From: Delftia tsuruhatensis
Lineage (GTDB): Bacteria > Pseudomonadota > Gammaproteobacteria > Burkholderiales > Burkholderiaceae_C
Direction: 5' to 3'
Length of the DNA: 64,000 bases
NCBI RefSeq assembly: GCF_903815225.1
Contig: NZ_LR813084.1
Coordinates: forward strand, 4,364,001 to 4,428,000
Below, piece by piece: positions 34,661 through 44,083 of this stretch. Position 1 is the first letter of the stretch; each line of letters begins with the position of its first letter. The position numbers and the translations under genes were made by a program. Under the pieces are notes generated by a model, which saw only the letters and a program-made list of their open reading frames with translations, had not been told where the DNA came from and searched no databases.

Positions 34661-35911
34661 GTGACCACCCCCCTCTCATTCGACGCCATCGTCATCGGCG
34701 CCGGCGCGGCCGGCCTGTTCTGCGCGGCCCAGGCCGGCCAGCGCAGCCTGTCCGTGCTGCTGATCGACCATGCGGAGAAGGTCGCCGAGAAAATCCGCAT
34801 CTCGGGCGGCGGCCGCTGCAACTTCACCAACCGCGACCTGGACGTGCGCGCGCCGCACAGGCATTTCGTGGGCGCCAACCCGCAGTTCTGCCGCTCGGCG
34901 CTGTCGCGCTACACGCCGGCCGACTTCATCGCGCTCATGGACCGGCACGGCATCGCCCACCATGAAAAGCACAAGGGCCAGCTGTTCGCCGACCGCTCGG
35001 CCGAGGACATCATCGCCATGCTGCTGGCCGAATGCCAGGCCGGCGGCGTGCAGCGCTGGCAGCCCTGCAAGGTGGAATCCGTAGAGCATGCGGACGGCCG
35101 GTACCACCTGCGCACCAGCCGTGGCGCCGTGCAGGCGCCCAGCCTGGTCATCGCCACGGGCGGCCTGTCCATCCCCAAGATCGGCGCCACCGACTTCGGC
35201 TACCGCCTGGCCCGGCAGTTCGGACTGCCGCTCGTCGAGCGCGCGCCCGGCCTGGTGCCGCTGACCTTCGACGGCGATGCCTGGGCGCCCTATGCCCAGC
35301 TCGCGGGCCTGGCCCTGCCCGTGGAGATAAGTACCGGAAGCAAGAAGGAGCGCATGGCCTTCATGGAAGACCTGCTGTTCACCCACCGCGGCCTGTCGGG
35401 TCCCGCCGTGCTGCAGATATCGAGCTACTGGAAGGCGGGCACGCCCCTGTCCATCAACCTCGCGCCCGGGGTGGACCTGCAGGACGAACTGCTCAAGGCC
35501 AAGTCGCGTTCGCGCAAGCGCATCGCCAACGAACTGGCGCAGTGGCTGCCCGCGCGCCTGGCCGATGCCTGGGTGCAGCAGGACGCGGCCTGGCAGCGCC
35601 CCATTGCAGAAGCCTCGGACAAGGCCCTGAACCAACTGGCCGAGCGCCTGTCGCGCTGGGAAATCGTGCCCACGGGCACCGAGGGCTACAAGAAGGCCGA
35701 GGTGACGCTGGGCGGCGTGGACACGCGCGCCCTGTCGCAGCAGACCATGGAATGCAAGGCCCAGCCCGGGCTGTATTGCATTGGCGAGGTCGTGGACATC
35801 ACGGGATGGCTGGGCGGCTACAACTTCCAATGGGCCTGGGCCAGTGGCCACGCCTGCGCGCAGGCATTGCCGGCCGCAGGATTTGTCACCTCTGCAGCAT
35901 CTCGCGTATAA
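34661..35911 (+). CDS. HI0933/YhiN-family flavoprotein (NAD(P)/FAD-dependent oxidoreductase)
   Basis: A 416-residue flavoprotein of the HI0933/YhiN family. The start is GTG (VTTPLSFDAIVIGAGAAGLF); no in-frame ATG is suitably placed and the next gene upstream is divergent 69 bp away. FAD binding is by AIVIGAGAAGLFCAAQAG (about residues 9-26) and the family's EKIRISGGGRCNFTNRD near 44-60. VIATGGLSIPKIGATDFGYR near 160-179, TEGYKKAEVTLGGVDTRAL near 340 and VVDITGWLGGYNFQWAWASG near 380-399 are further conserved blocks. Biochemical role is unresolved in the family. Its 3' end contains the rpsU promoter. Confidence 0.92.
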   Translation: MTTPLSFDAIVIGAGAAGLFCAAQAGQRSLSVLLIDHAEKVAEKIRISGGGRCNFTNRDLDVRAPHRHFVGANPQFCRSALSRYTPADFIALMDRHGIAHHEKHKGQLFADRSAEDIIAMLLAECQAGGVQRWQPCKVESVEHADGRYHLRTSRGAVQAPSLVIATGGLSIPKIGATDFGYRLARQFGLPLVERAPGLVPLTFDGDAWAPYAQLAGLALPVEISTGSKKERMAFMEDLLFTHRGLSGPAVLQISSYWKAGTPLSINLAPGVDLQDELLKAKSRSRKRIANELAQWLPARLADAWVQQDAAWQRPIAEASDKALNQLAERLSRWEIVPTGTEGYKKAEVTLGGVDTRALSQQTMECKAQPGLYCIGEVVDITGWLGGYNFQWAWASGHACAQALPAAGFVTSAASRV

Positions 35912-35912
35912 T
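35883..35912 (+). promoter_or_regulatory. Sigma-70 promoter of rpsU inside the flavoprotein gene
   Basis: TTGTCA (35883-35888) and a perfect TATAAT (35907-35912) are 18 bp apart. The -10 spans the stop codon region of the upstream gene. Transcription would begin near 35919, giving a leader of about 128 nt before rpsU that contains a CCCGTC/GACGGG pairing (about 35936-35967). Confidence 0.75.
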
Positions 35913-36046
35913 CGCCCGCTTTGCTGGCAATTGCCCCGTCGGCCAATACTAGTTAACTTTTGACGGGCACAAACCGCTGTTCATGGCTCCCAGGCCCGAT
36001 CTTCCCGGGAACCCGCTGACAGCACAGATATCTGGAAATCTAGCTA

Positions 36047-36259
36047 ATGACCACCATCCGCGTTAAAGAAAACGAGCCCTATGAAGTTGCCCTGCGCCGC
36101 TTCAAGCGCACCATCGAAAAGCTCGGCCTGCTGACCGACCTGCGCGCTCGCGAGTTCTACGAGAAGCCCACTGCCGAACGCAAGCGCAAGAAGGCTGCCG
36201 CCGTCAAGCGTCACTACAAGCGCGTTCGCAGCATGCAGCTGCCCAAGAAGCTGTACTGA
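36047..36259 (+). CDS. rpsU: 30S ribosomal protein S21
   Basis: A 70-residue, strongly basic ribosomal protein S21, which in proteobacteria sits near the anti-Shine-Dalgarno region and helps initiation. It matches the family over its length: [20 protein letters not shown], then [20 protein letters not shown] and a Lys/Arg-rich tail ending MQLPKKLY. It has its own strong upstream promoter. A terminator lies between it and yqeY, so expression of the two is at least partly separated. The classical rpsU-dnaG-rpoD order is not kept here; dnaG and rpoD are absent from the window. Confidence 0.98.
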   Translation: MTTIRVKENEPYEVALRRFKRTIEKLGLLTDLRAREFYEKPTAERKRKKAAAVKRHYKRVRSMQLPKKLY

Positions 36260-36293
36260 TCGGCTCTTGACCAGCCGGCTCTCGTCAGCCGCA

Positions 36294-36328
36294 AAACCCG
36301 CGCTCGGGACGCCAGGCGCGGGTTTTTT
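36294..36328 (+). terminator. Terminator between rpsU and yqeY
   Basis: AAACCCGCGC (36294-36303) pairs with GCGCGGGTTT (36316-36325) around a 12-nt loop, and T6 covers 36323-36328. Read-through would be needed for rpsU-yqeY cotranscription. Confidence 0.92.
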
Positions 36329-36374
36329 GTTTTTGTTGCCTGTTTTCCGCCGTCACCTTCCCAGGAGAAATGCC

Positions 36375-36821
36375 ATGAGCCTCAAGGCCCAGATCACCGA
36401 AGACATGAAGACCGCCATGCGCGCCAAGGACAGCGAGCGCCTGGGCACCATCCGCCTGCTCCAGGCCGCGATGAAGCAAAAGGAAGTCGACGAGCGCATC
36501 GAGCTGGATGATGCCGCCATCGTCGCCATCGTGGACAAGCTGATCAAGCAGCGCAAGGACAGCATCGCCGCCTTCGAGGGCGCGGGCCGCCAGGACCTGG
36601 CCGACAAGGAAAAGGCCGAGATGGCCGTGCTCACGGCCTACCTGCCCGAGCGCATGTCGGCCGAGGAAGTGGCCGGCGCCGTGAAGGCCATCGTGGCAGA
36701 GCTGGGCGCATCGGGCCCCGGCGACATGGGCAAGGTCATGGGCGCGGCCAAGGCGCAACTGGCCGGCAAGGCCGACATGGGCCAGGTCTCCGCCGCCGTG
36801 AAGGCCGCCCTGGCGGGTTGA
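36375..36821 (+). CDS. yqeY: GatB/YqeY domain protein
   Basis: A 148-residue stand-alone GatB/YqeY domain protein, the helical domain shared with the tRNA-binding tail of amidotransferase subunit GatB. It begins MSLKAQITEDMKTAMRAKDS, followed by RLGTIRLLQAAMKQKEVDER, the typical family start. The core runs DKLIKQRKDSIAAFEGAGRQ, then DKEKAEMAVLTAYLPERMSA. AGGAG lies 7 bp before the start. Its neighbourhood after rpsU is conserved in many bacteria. Molecular function is uncertain; a link to tRNA or amidotransferase is inferred from the domain only. Confidence 0.94.
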   Translation: MSLKAQITEDMKTAMRAKDSERLGTIRLLQAAMKQKEVDERIELDDAAIVAIVDKLIKQRKDSIAAFEGAGRQDLADKEKAEMAVLTAYLPERMSAEEVAGAVKAIVAELGASGPGDMGKVMGAAKAQLAGKADMGQVSAAVKAALAG

Positions 36822-36843
36822 TCCATGGATGGCCGCCGCCCTG

Positions 36844-37758
36844 TCAGGGTGCGCCGGCCATCCACTCCTGCCGGAAATGCTCCTGCAGGAATTCCACGCA
36901 CACCCGCACCTTGGCCGACAGCTGCAGCCGTGTCGGATAGACGGCCCAGACATTCGCCTCCTGCCGCCACTCCGGCAGCACCTGCACCAGGCGCCCGGCC
37001 TGCAGATGGGGCCCCACATCCCACAGCGAGCGCAGCGCAATGCCGCGCCCGTCCACGGCCCACTGCACCACCATTTCGCCATTGTTGGCCGACAGCGGCC
37101 CCGTGACCTTCACCGATTGCTCGGCAGCGCCTGCGCGCAGACGCCACACGCCAAAGGCCTGGTCGCGCTCCTTGATGGCCAGGCAGTCGTGCGCCGACAG
37201 CTCGGCCGGCGTGCGCGGCGTGCCACGGCGCGCCAGGTAGGCAGGCGCGGCGCACAGCACGCGGTGGTTGTCGGCCAGCCGCCGCGCAATCAGGTGGGGC
37301 GCGATCTCGTCACCCACGCGCACATCCAGATCGAAGCCCTCGCCCGCCACGTCCACCAGCCGGTCGAACACGTCGAGCCGCACCTGCAGCCCCGGATGGC
37401 GCTCCACCAGGCGGGACAGCGCGGGCGCGATCACATGGCGGCCGAAGCCGAAGCTGCTGCTCACGCGCAGCAGGCCGCGCGGCTCGCTGCGCGTGACGGC
37501 CACCTCCTGCATGAGCTGGTCCATGTCGTCCAGGATGCGCTGCGCCCAGTGGAAGACCCGCTCGCCCTCCTCGGTCACGGCCACGCGGCGCGTCGTGCGG
37601 TGCAGCAGCTTCACGCCCAGTTCCTCCTCCAGCAGGCGGATGCGCTTGCTCACATAGGCAGGCGATGCGCCCAATTCCTCGGCCGCTGCCGCAAAGCCCG
37701 ACTTGCGGGCCACCACAGTGAAGACGCGCAAATCCTCGGGGGCAGGCTGTTTATTCAC
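36844..37758 (-). CDS. LysR-family regulator, probably of the divergent tartrate dehydrogenase gene
   Basis: A 304-residue LysR regulator with a GTG start (VNKQPAPEDLRVFTVVARKS). This gives the normal family length; the frame upstream would overlap the divergent promoter. The helix-turn-helix is FAAAAEELGASPAYVSKRIR near residues 22-41, followed by LLEEELGVKLLHRTTRRVAV. The effector domain spans about 90-295. It resembles TtuA-type regulators of tartrate utilization and is divergent from the tartrate dehydrogenase gene across 113 bp. In that gap an ACAAT...ATTGT inverted repeat (about 37769-37800) could be part of its site. Assignment to tartrate is by neighbour and resemblance. Confidence 0.9.
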   Translation of the reverse strand: MNKQPAPEDLRVFTVVARKSGFAAAAEELGASPAYVSKRIRLLEEELGVKLLHRTTRRVAVTEEGERVFHWAQRILDDMDQLMQEVAVTRSEPRGLLRVSSSFGFGRHVIAPALSRLVERHPGLQVRLDVFDRLVDVAGEGFDLDVRVGDEIAPHLIARRLADNHRVLCAAPAYLARRGTPRTPAELSAHDCLAIKERDQAFGVWRLRAGAAEQSVKVTGPLSANNGEMVVQWAVDGRGIALRSLWDVGPHLQAGRLVQVLPEWRQEANVWAVYPTRLQLSAKVRVCVEFLQEHFRQEWMAGAP

Positions 37759-37871
37759 GATCTGTAAACAATGGAACCACGGTTGGCCGATTGTATTTGC
37801 CGCCATGGCGGCCAACAATGCCATGCATGCGGCCCACCCGCCGCTCCATTCACCGATTTCCCAAGGACAGC

Positions 37872-38960
37872 ATGCAAGACACATTCAAGATCGCAGTCAT
37901 CGCCGGCGACGGCATCGGCAAGGAAGTCATGCCCGAAGGCCTGCGCGCCCTGGAGGCCGCCGCCCAGCGCTTTGCGCTGAAGCTCGAATTCCATGCTTTC
38001 GACTGGGCGCACTGCGACTACTACCTGGCGCACGGAAAAATGATGCCCGACGACTGGAAGGCCCAGCTGTCCGGCATGGACGCCATCTTCTTCGGCGCCG
38101 TGGGCTGGCCCGCCACCGTGCCAGACCACATCTCGCTGTGGGGCTCGCTGCTCAAGTTCCGCCGCGAATTCGACCAGTACATCAACCTGCGCCCCGTGCG
38201 CCTGTTCGAGGGCGTGCCCTGCCCGCTGGCCGGCCGCAAGCCCGGCGACATCGACTACTACGTGGTGCGCGAGAACACCGAGGGCGAGTACACCTCGCTG
38301 GGCGGCATCATGTACGAGGGCACGGACCGCGAGATCGTGATCCAGGAGTCGGTCTACTCGCGCAAGGGCGCGGAGCGCCTGCTCAGGTACGCCTTCGACC
38401 TGGCCCGCAGCCGCGAGCGCAAGCATGTCACCCTGGCCACCAAGAGCAACGGCATCGCCATCAGCATGCCCTGGTGGGACCAGCGCGCCGAGGACGTGGC
38501 CAAGGGCTACCCCGAGGTCACGCTGGACAAGCAGCACATCGACATCCTGACCGCGCGCTTCGTGCTGCAGCCGGGCCGCTTCGACGTGGTGGCCGCCACC
38601 AACCTGTTCGGCGACATCCTCAGCGACCTGGGCCCGGCCACCACGGGCACCATCGGCCTGGCCCCCTCGGCCAACCTCAATCCCGACCGCACCTTCCCCA
38701 GCCTGTTCGAGCCCGTGCACGGCTCGGCGCCCGACATCTACGGCAGGAACATCGCCAACCCCATCGCCATGGTCTGGTCGGCGGCGCTGATGCTGGACTT
38801 CCTGACCCACGGCCAGGGCGCGGGCCGCGCAGCCCATGACGCCATCGTTTCGGCCATCGAGGAAACCATCAGGAGCGGCCCGCGCACGCCCGACCTGGGC
38901 GGCACGGCCAGCACCACCGAAGTGGGCCAGGCCATCGCGGCCGTGATCGCGCGCGGCTGA
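37872..38960 (+). CDS. ttuC: Tartrate dehydrogenase / D-malate dehydrogenase family
   Basis: A 362-residue NAD-dependent beta-decarboxylating dehydrogenase of the tartrate/D-malate dehydrogenase branch of the isopropylmalate dehydrogenase family. It begins MQDTFKIAVIAGDGIGKEVM, with the nucleotide-domain start IAGDGIGKEV. VVRENTEGEYTSLGGIMYEG near residues 134-153 and NLFGDILSDLGPATTGTIGL near 246-265 hold the metal-binding aspartates. EPVHGSAPDIYGRNIANPIA near 281-300 is the family cofactor loop. LWGSLLKFRREFDQYINLRP near 92-111 carries the substrate-specificity helix. A divergent LysR gene supports regulated use of a C4 hydroxy acid. D-malate versus tartrate preference cannot be told from sequence. 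Confidence 0.93.
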   Translation: MQDTFKIAVIAGDGIGKEVMPEGLRALEAAAQRFALKLEFHAFDWAHCDYYLAHGKMMPDDWKAQLSGMDAIFFGAVGWPATVPDHISLWGSLLKFRREFDQYINLRPVRLFEGVPCPLAGRKPGDIDYYVVRENTEGEYTSLGGIMYEGTDREIVIQESVYSRKGAERLLRYAFDLARSRERKHVTLATKSNGIAISMPWWDQRAEDVAKGYPEVTLDKQHIDILTARFVLQPGRFDVVAATNLFGDILSDLGPATTGTIGLAPSANLNPDRTFPSLFEPVHGSAPDIYGRNIANPIAMVWSAALMLDFLTHGQGAGRAAHDAIVSAIEETIRSGPRTPDLGGTASTTEVGQAIAAVIARG

Positions 38961-39027
38961 CACACCGTCACGCCAGGGTCATGCAGGGGCGATAGGGTGG
39001 CAGCAGCCACGCTTCAGACCCTTTGCC

Positions 39028-40614
39028 ATGATCCTGCGCCGCCACCTTCTGCTATCCGCCGCCGGCACCTCGCTGCTGCCCTCCATCCTCCAGGCGCAAA
39101 GCGCGCCCGCCGCCATCACGCGCGACGCCGCGCGGCCGCTGCTGCCCTCGGGCCTGCAAAGCGGCGACGTGCTGGCCGACCGCGCCATCGTCTGGGCGCG
39201 GGCCAGCCGCGACGCGCGCATGTGGCTGGAGTGGTCCACCACCGCCGGCTTCGCCGATCCCACGCGCGTGCGCGGGCCGGACCTGCTGGTGGACAGCAGC
39301 GATGGCACGGGCCGCATCGACCTGCTCGGCCTGCCTGCGGGCCAGGACATCTTCTACCGCGTGGTGCTGGAGGACTTGTCCAGCGCCAATGTGCGATCCC
39401 CGGCCATGCAGGGGCACTTCCGAACGCCGCAGGCCCCGGGCGGGCCCGCAAAGCGTCCTCTGCGCCTGGTCTGGAGCGGAGACACCGCAGGCCAGGGCTT
39501 CGGCATCAACGAGGCTTTCGGCGGCATGCGCATCTACGAGGCCATGCGCAAGACCGACCCCGACGTCTTCCTGCACAGCGGCGACACCATCTATGCCGAC
39601 GGCCCCATCGCCGCCGAAGTCAAGCTGCGCGACGGCACGCTGTGGAAGAACCTGGTCACGCCCGAAGTCGCCAAGGTGGCCGAGACGCTGGACGAATTCC
39701 GGGGCCGCCACCGCTACAACCTCATGGACGCCAACGTGCGCGCCCTGGGCAGCGAGGTGGCCCAGATCTGGCAGTGGGACGACCACGAGGTCACCAACAA
39801 CTACTCGGACAGCAAGAGCGTGGCCCAGGATGCGCGCTACACCGAAAAGAACGTGCAGCTGCTGGCCGCGCGCGGCCAGCGCGCCTTCATGGAGTACGCG
39901 CCCATGCGCCCCTTCGGCGCGGCCATGCACCAGCGCCTGTACCGCCACCTGCCCCAGGGCCCGCTGGCCGACATCTTCGTGATCGACATGCGCAGCCACC
40001 GCGGCCCCAACAGCCACAACCTGCAGACGACCGAAGGCCCGGACACCGACATGCTGGGCCGGCCCCAGGTGCAATGGCTGCTGGAGGGCCTGAAACGCAG
40101 CCGCGCCACCTGGAAGCTGATCGCCAGCGACATGCCCATCAGCCTGTTCGTGCCCGACGGCAAGGACGCCGAGGGCCGCGCCCGATGGGAGGCCGTGGCC
40201 AATGGCGATCATGGCGCGCCCAGGGGCCGCGAGCTGGAGATGGCGCGCCTGCTCAAGGGCATCAAGGACGCGGGCATCAAGAACGTGGTCTGGCTCACGG
40301 CCGACGTGCACTACACGGCCGCCCACCACTTCAGCCCCGAGCGTGCCAGCTTCCAGCACTTCGATCCGTTCTGGGAATTCGTCTCGGGTCCGCTGAACGC
40401 GGGCGGCTTCGGCCCCAACGAGATGGACAAGACCTTCGGCGGCGAGGTGGTCTTCCAGAAAAGCGCGGGCTACGACAACTCCGCGCCCAGCGAAGGCTTC
40501 CAGTTCTTCGGCCAGCTCGACATAGACCACCGCAGCCAGGCGCTGACCGTGGTGCTCAAGGACCTGGACGGCAAGGCGCTGTACACCAAGACCCTGGAGC
40601 CGCAGAGCGCCTGA
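39028..40614 (+). CDS. phoD: PhoD-family alkaline phosphatase/phosphodiesterase
   Basis: A 528-residue secreted PhoD-family metallophosphatase. The N-terminus MILRRHLLLSAAGTSLLPSI has a double arginine but lacks the full S-R-R-x-F-L-K motif, so Tat export is possible but not certain. A PhoD_N beta domain (about residues 35-145; LQSGDVLADRAIVWARASRD) is followed by the catalytic domain. Metal ligand motifs: RLVWSGDTAGQGFGINEAFG near 148, DVFLHSGDTIYADGP near 184-198, IWQWDDHEVTNNYSDS near 247-262 and WLTADVHYTAAHHFSP near 422-437. The enzyme would release phosphate from phosphomono- or diesters in the periplasm. No Pho box was recognised upstream. Confidence 0.93.
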   Translation: MILRRHLLLSAAGTSLLPSILQAQSAPAAITRDAARPLLPSGLQSGDVLADRAIVWARASRDARMWLEWSTTAGFADPTRVRGPDLLVDSSDGTGRIDLLGLPAGQDIFYRVVLEDLSSANVRSPAMQGHFRTPQAPGGPAKRPLRLVWSGDTAGQGFGINEAFGGMRIYEAMRKTDPDVFLHSGDTIYADGPIAAEVKLRDGTLWKNLVTPEVAKVAETLDEFRGRHRYNLMDANVRALGSEVAQIWQWDDHEVTNNYSDSKSVAQDARYTEKNVQLLAARGQRAFMEYAPMRPFGAAMHQRLYRHLPQGPLADIFVIDMRSHRGPNSHNLQTTEGPDTDMLGRPQVQWLLEGLKRSRATWKLIASDMPISLFVPDGKDAEGRARWEAVANGDHGAPRGRELEMARLLKGIKDAGIKNVVWLTADVHYTAAHHFSPERASFQHFDPFWEFVSGPLNAGGFGPNEMDKTFGGEVVFQKSAGYDNSAPSEGFQFFGQLDIDHRSQALTVVLKDLDGKALYTKTLEPQSA

Positions 40615-40710
40615 GCATTGCCCCCAGCCCGCGCCCCCGTGCGCGGAAGAAGGCAAGATCCTGCGTTGGCGGCATGCGGGCCGCCCCCCCCCAAGGAGCA
40701 CGGATCTTCC

Positions 40711-42060
40711 ATGAAACACTACGACTACATCGTCATCGGCGGCGGCAGCGGCGGCATCGCATCGGCCAACCGCGCGGCCATGCACGGGCGCCATTGCGCG
40801 CTGATCGAAGCCGGCGAGATCGGCGGCACCTGCGTCAACGTGGGCTGCGTACCCAAGAAGGTCATGTGGCATGCAGCCCAGATCGGCGAGGCCATGCACC
40901 GCTACGGCCCCGACTACGGCTGGGATGCCACCGTCAACCGCCTGGACTGGCAGCGCCTGGTGGACAGCCGCAGCGCCTATATCGACCGCATCCATGCCTC
41001 GTATGAAACCGGACTGGCACGCAACAAGGTCGAGCTGATCCAGGGCTTTGGCCGCTTCGTGGATGCACGCACCGTGGAAGTGGGCGGCCAGCGGCTCAGT
41101 GCCGACCACATCCTCATCGCCACGGGCACGCGCCCGGCACGGCCAGACATTCCAGGCGCCGAGCTGGGCATCGACTCCGACGGCTTCTTCGCTCTCAAGG
41201 CCCTGCCCGCGCGCACGGCCGTGGTGGGCGCGGGCTACATCGCCGTCGAGATCGCGGGCGTGCTGCATGCGCTGGGCTCCGAGACCCATCTGTTCGTGCG
41301 CCAGGACACGGCGCTGCGCGGCTTCGACCCGCTGCTGAGCCAGACCCTGATGGAGATAATGGAGGCCGAAGGCCCCACCGTGCACCGCCGGGCCACCCCG
41401 AAGGCCGTGGTCCGCAACGCAGACGGCAGCCTGGACCTGCAACTGCAGGACGGCAGCCGCCACACCGTGGACTGCGTGGTCTGGGCCGTGGGCCGCAGGC
41501 CCGACACCTCGGGACTGAACCTGGCAGCCGCCGGCGTGGCGCTCAAGGACAGCGGCCACATCGCGGTGGACAAATACCAGGACACCAACGTGCCCGGCAT
41601 CCATGCCGTGGGCGACATCACGGGCCGCATCGAACTCACGCCCGTGGCAGTGGCCGCGGGCCGGCGCCTGTCCGAGCGCCTGTTCAACGGCAAGGCCGGC
41701 GAGCACCTGGACTACGAGAACGTGCCCACCGTGGTCTTCAGCCATCCGCCCATAGGCACGGTGGGCCTGACCGAGCCGCAGGCGCGCGAGCGCTTCGGCG
41801 ACGGCCAGGTCAAGGTCTACCAGTCGGCCTTCACCGCCATGTACACGGCCGTCACCCGCCACCGCCAGCCCGCGCGCATGAAGCTGGTCTGCGTGGGGCC
41901 CGAGGAGCGCATCGTGGGCATCCACGGCATAGGCTTGGGCATGGACGAGATGCTGCAGGGCTTTGCCGTGGCGCTCAAGATGGGCGCCACCAAGCGCGAC
42001 TTCGACGACACCGTGGCCATCCACCCGACGGCGGCGGAGGAGTTCGTGACGATGCGCTGA
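40711..42060 (+). CDS. gor: Glutathione-disulfide reductase
   Basis: A 449-residue NADPH-dependent flavoenzyme reducing GSSG. The start [20 protein letters not shown] has AAGGAG 14 bp upstream; the longer frame is not needed. The FAD GxGxxG is at residues 10-15. The redox-active disulfide is in [16 protein letters not shown] (Cys43 and Cys48). NADPH binding is by [20 protein letters not shown] near 170-189, with an Arg downstream (HLFVRQD) in line with NADPH preference. The C-terminal catalytic His-Glu pair is in [14 protein letters not shown]. It lies 96 bp after phoD on the same strand and is convergent with the beta-CASP gene. Confidence 0.95.
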   Translation: MKHYDYIVIGGGSGGIASANRAAMHGRHCALIEAGEIGGTCVNVGCVPKKVMWHAAQIGEAMHRYGPDYGWDATVNRLDWQRLVDSRSAYIDRIHASYETGLARNKVELIQGFGRFVDARTVEVGGQRLSADHILIATGTRPARPDIPGAELGIDSDGFFALKALPARTAVVGAGYIAVEIAGVLHALGSETHLFVRQDTALRGFDPLLSQTLMEIMEAEGPTVHRRATPKAVVRNADGSLDLQLQDGSRHTVDCVVWAVGRRPDTSGLNLAAAGVALKDSGHIAVDKYQDTNVPGIHAVGDITGRIELTPVAVAAGRRLSERLFNGKAGEHLDYENVPTVVFSHPPIGTVGLTEPQARERFGDGQVKVYQSAFTAMYTAVTRHRQPARMKLVCVGPEERIVGIHGIGLGMDEMLQGFAVALKMGATKRDFDDTVAIHPTAAEEFVTMR

Positions 42061-42084
42061 AGGGTCGGATACGCGTGGAGGGCG

Positions 42085-43506
42085 CTACAGCGCGAAGGAC
42101 TCCCCTTCACGCGGCACCACCACCTCGGCCGCCTCCCAGCCCGGCTGTCGGCGCAGGGCCTGTGCCAGAGCCTGTGATGCTGCCTCCTCGCCGTGTACCA
42201 CGAAGGTGCGAGCGGGCGTGCGCTGCAAGGCCCCGGCCCATCCCAGCAGCGCCTTCTGGTCGGCATGGGCCGAAAAGCCTCCCAGCGTGTGGACGGAGGC
42301 CCGCACCGCGATATCGTCCCCCAGCAGCCGCACGCGCCGTTCGCCATCCACCAGCCTGCGCCCCAGCGTGCCCTGGGCCTGGAAGCCGGCGATCACCACC
42401 GCGCACTCACGGCGTCCCAGGTTGTTGTGCAGATGATGCATCACGCGCCCCGCATCGCACATGCCGCTGGCCGAGATGATCACGGCCCCGGCGCCCACAC
42501 GGTTGAGCCGTATGGAGTCCTGCACATCGCTGACGAAATGGATGCGCAGCTTCTGCTGCAGCTGCCGGGCCTGCGCGAACAGCTGGCGCGCCTCCTCGTC
42601 GAACAGCGCGAAATGGCGCAACGTGATTTCCGTGGCCGCCACGGCCATGGGCGAATCCACGAAAATGTCCAACGTGCCCAGCCTCCCCTGGGCCGACAGC
42701 CTGAGAAAGTGGTAGAGCATCTCCTGCGTGCGGCCGACCGCAAAGGCCGGGATCACGACATTGCCGTGGACCAATGTGCGCTGTACCACGTCCACCAGTT
42801 CGTCCAGCGTGGACGGCATGTCCTTGTGCAGGCGGTCGCCGTAGGTGGACTCGATCAGCAGCACATCGGCTTCGTCGATGGGTACGGGATCGCGCAGGAT
42901 GGGACGCCCCGGCTGCCCCAGATCGCCACTGGCCACGATCTTGCGCGTGACGCCCTGATCATCCGCCACCCAGATCTCCACGATGGCCGATCCCAGGATA
43001 TGCCCCGCGTCGCGAAAGCGCGCCTTTACATGCGCATGGGCTGCGAACTCCTGGTCATAGGGCACGGTGCTCAGTTGGCGCATGCAGCGCTCCACATCGC
43101 GCAACGTGTAAAGGGGCCGGCGCACCTCGGCATGCGGACCATGCCCGCCGCAACGGCGCTTGCCTGCACGCTTTTCGCTGCGCTCGTACTCCATTTCCTG
43201 GATGTGGGCGCTGTCCTTGAGCAGCACCTCCAACAGGTCGGCCGTGGCGGGCGTGGTGTATATCGGCCCGTCGAAGCCCTGCGCGGCCAACCGGGGCAGC
43301 AGGCCGCAATGGTCTATGTGTGCGTGCGTCAGCAGCACGAAGTCGAGCTGCCGGGGATCGAAGGCAAATGGCTGGTAGTTGCTCTCCCGGGCCTCGCGCC
43401 CGCCCTGCACCATGCCGCAATCGATCAGGAAGCGGCAGCCCGGGATCTGCACCAGAAAGCATGAACCCGTCACTTGCCGGGCCGCGCCATGGAAGGTGAT
43501 TTGCAT
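42085..43506 (-). CDS. Beta-CASP metallo-beta-lactamase RNA-processing exonuclease family
   Basis: A 473-residue beta-CASP nuclease-type protein (CPSF73/YsH1-like bacterial branch). The metallo-beta-lactamase core shows TGSCFLVQIPGCRFLIDCGM near residues 13-32, motif 2 LTHAHIDHCGLLPRL near 59-73, RFRDAGHILGSAIVEIWVAD near 161-180 and SGDLGQPGRPIL near 194. The inserted beta-CASP domain runs about 210-390, with LIESTYGDRLH, VVIPAFAVGRTQEMLYHFLR and IISASGMCDAGRVMHHLHNN. The C-terminal RMMBL segment has VHTLGGFSAHADQKALLGWA near 408-427. The family acts on RNA; the bacterial stand-alone form is not well characterised. It is monocistronic. Confidence 0.92.
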   Translation of the reverse strand: MQITFHGAARQVTGSCFLVQIPGCRFLIDCGMVQGGREARESNYQPFAFDPRQLDFVLLTHAHIDHCGLLPRLAAQGFDGPIYTTPATADLLEVLLKDSAHIQEMEYERSEKRAGKRRCGGHGPHAEVRRPLYTLRDVERCMRQLSTVPYDQEFAAHAHVKARFRDAGHILGSAIVEIWVADDQGVTRKIVASGDLGQPGRPILRDPVPIDEADVLLIESTYGDRLHKDMPSTLDELVDVVQRTLVHGNVVIPAFAVGRTQEMLYHFLRLSAQGRLGTLDIFVDSPMAVAATEITLRHFALFDEEARQLFAQARQLQQKLRIHFVSDVQDSIRLNRVGAGAVIISASGMCDAGRVMHHLHNNLGRRECAVVIAGFQAQGTLGRRLVDGERRVRLLGDDIAVRASVHTLGGFSAHADQKALLGWAGALQRTPARTFVVHGEEAASQALAQALRRQPGWEAAEVVVPREGESFAL

Positions 43507-43750
43507 TGGAATGGTGTTCCTTCAGGCGCCCCGGCTCCAGGCGGCATGCCCGGGCCGGGGCCCCGCAAATTCTTGCACAGGGCCCAGGCGCCGCAGCGCT
43601 CGCTCCATGACGCAGGTCAATGTCAGCCCCGAACGCCAGGGCCTCGCAGGCACTGGCCCAACAGGCTGCGCACCCCGTGCGCTGGATCCACCCATGGTCC
43701 AACGCAGCATGCCTGCCGCCTCTCAACGAGAAAAGGCCTGTCGCGAAGGC

Positions 43751-44083
43751 TCAGAGCGCCACGGCCCAGGCCAGCACGCCGGCGGCCACCGCCACGGGCG
43801 CCGCGCGGCGGCCCCACTGCGGGGCGTAGGTCAGCAGCAAGGCCAGCGCCATGGCGGCGAAGGTCAGCAGGCCCAGCCAGGCGGCCACGGCCACCGAAGG
43901 CCCCCAGCGCAGCAGGCAGGGTGCCAGCGACACGGCCAGCAGCGCGAAGCCGGCCCAGCGGCAGGCCTGCTGGCGCGCGGGCTGAAGTTGCTCGGTGCCC
44001 AGCTGGCCCGTGTGCCGATCCATGGACGCGGCGATGACGGTGAAGGCCGCGAAGGCCAGCAAGATTGCGGCGAGGGCCATCAT
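43751..44083 (-). CDS. DUF3325 family membrane protein
   Basis: A 110-residue hydrophobic protein of the DUF3325 family with about three helices (MMALAAILLAFAAFTVIAAS; CRWAGFALLAVSLAPCLL; SVAVAAWLGLLTFAAMALAL). It starts at an ATG overlapping the stop of the PepSY gene (ATGA). DUF3325, PepSY-helix and DUF3649 genes commonly sit together next to siderophore receptors in beta- and gamma-proteobacteria. Their molecular role is unclear, but PepSY-type proteins include ferric siderophore reductases. Third gene of the Fur-boxed cassette. Confidence 0.85.
   Translation of the reverse strand: MMALAAILLAFAAFTVIAASMDRHTGQLGTEQLQPARQQACRWAGFALLAVSLAPCLLRWGPSVAVAAWLGLLTFAAMALALLLTYAPQWGRRAAPVAVAAGVLAWAVAL

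Noticed and set aside
39052..42024. 990-codon open frame on the minus strand opposite phoD and gor
   Set aside because: Antisense shadow with composition bias (His, Ala, Gly, Val) and no family motif; PhoD and glutathione reductase on the plus strand are unambiguous.
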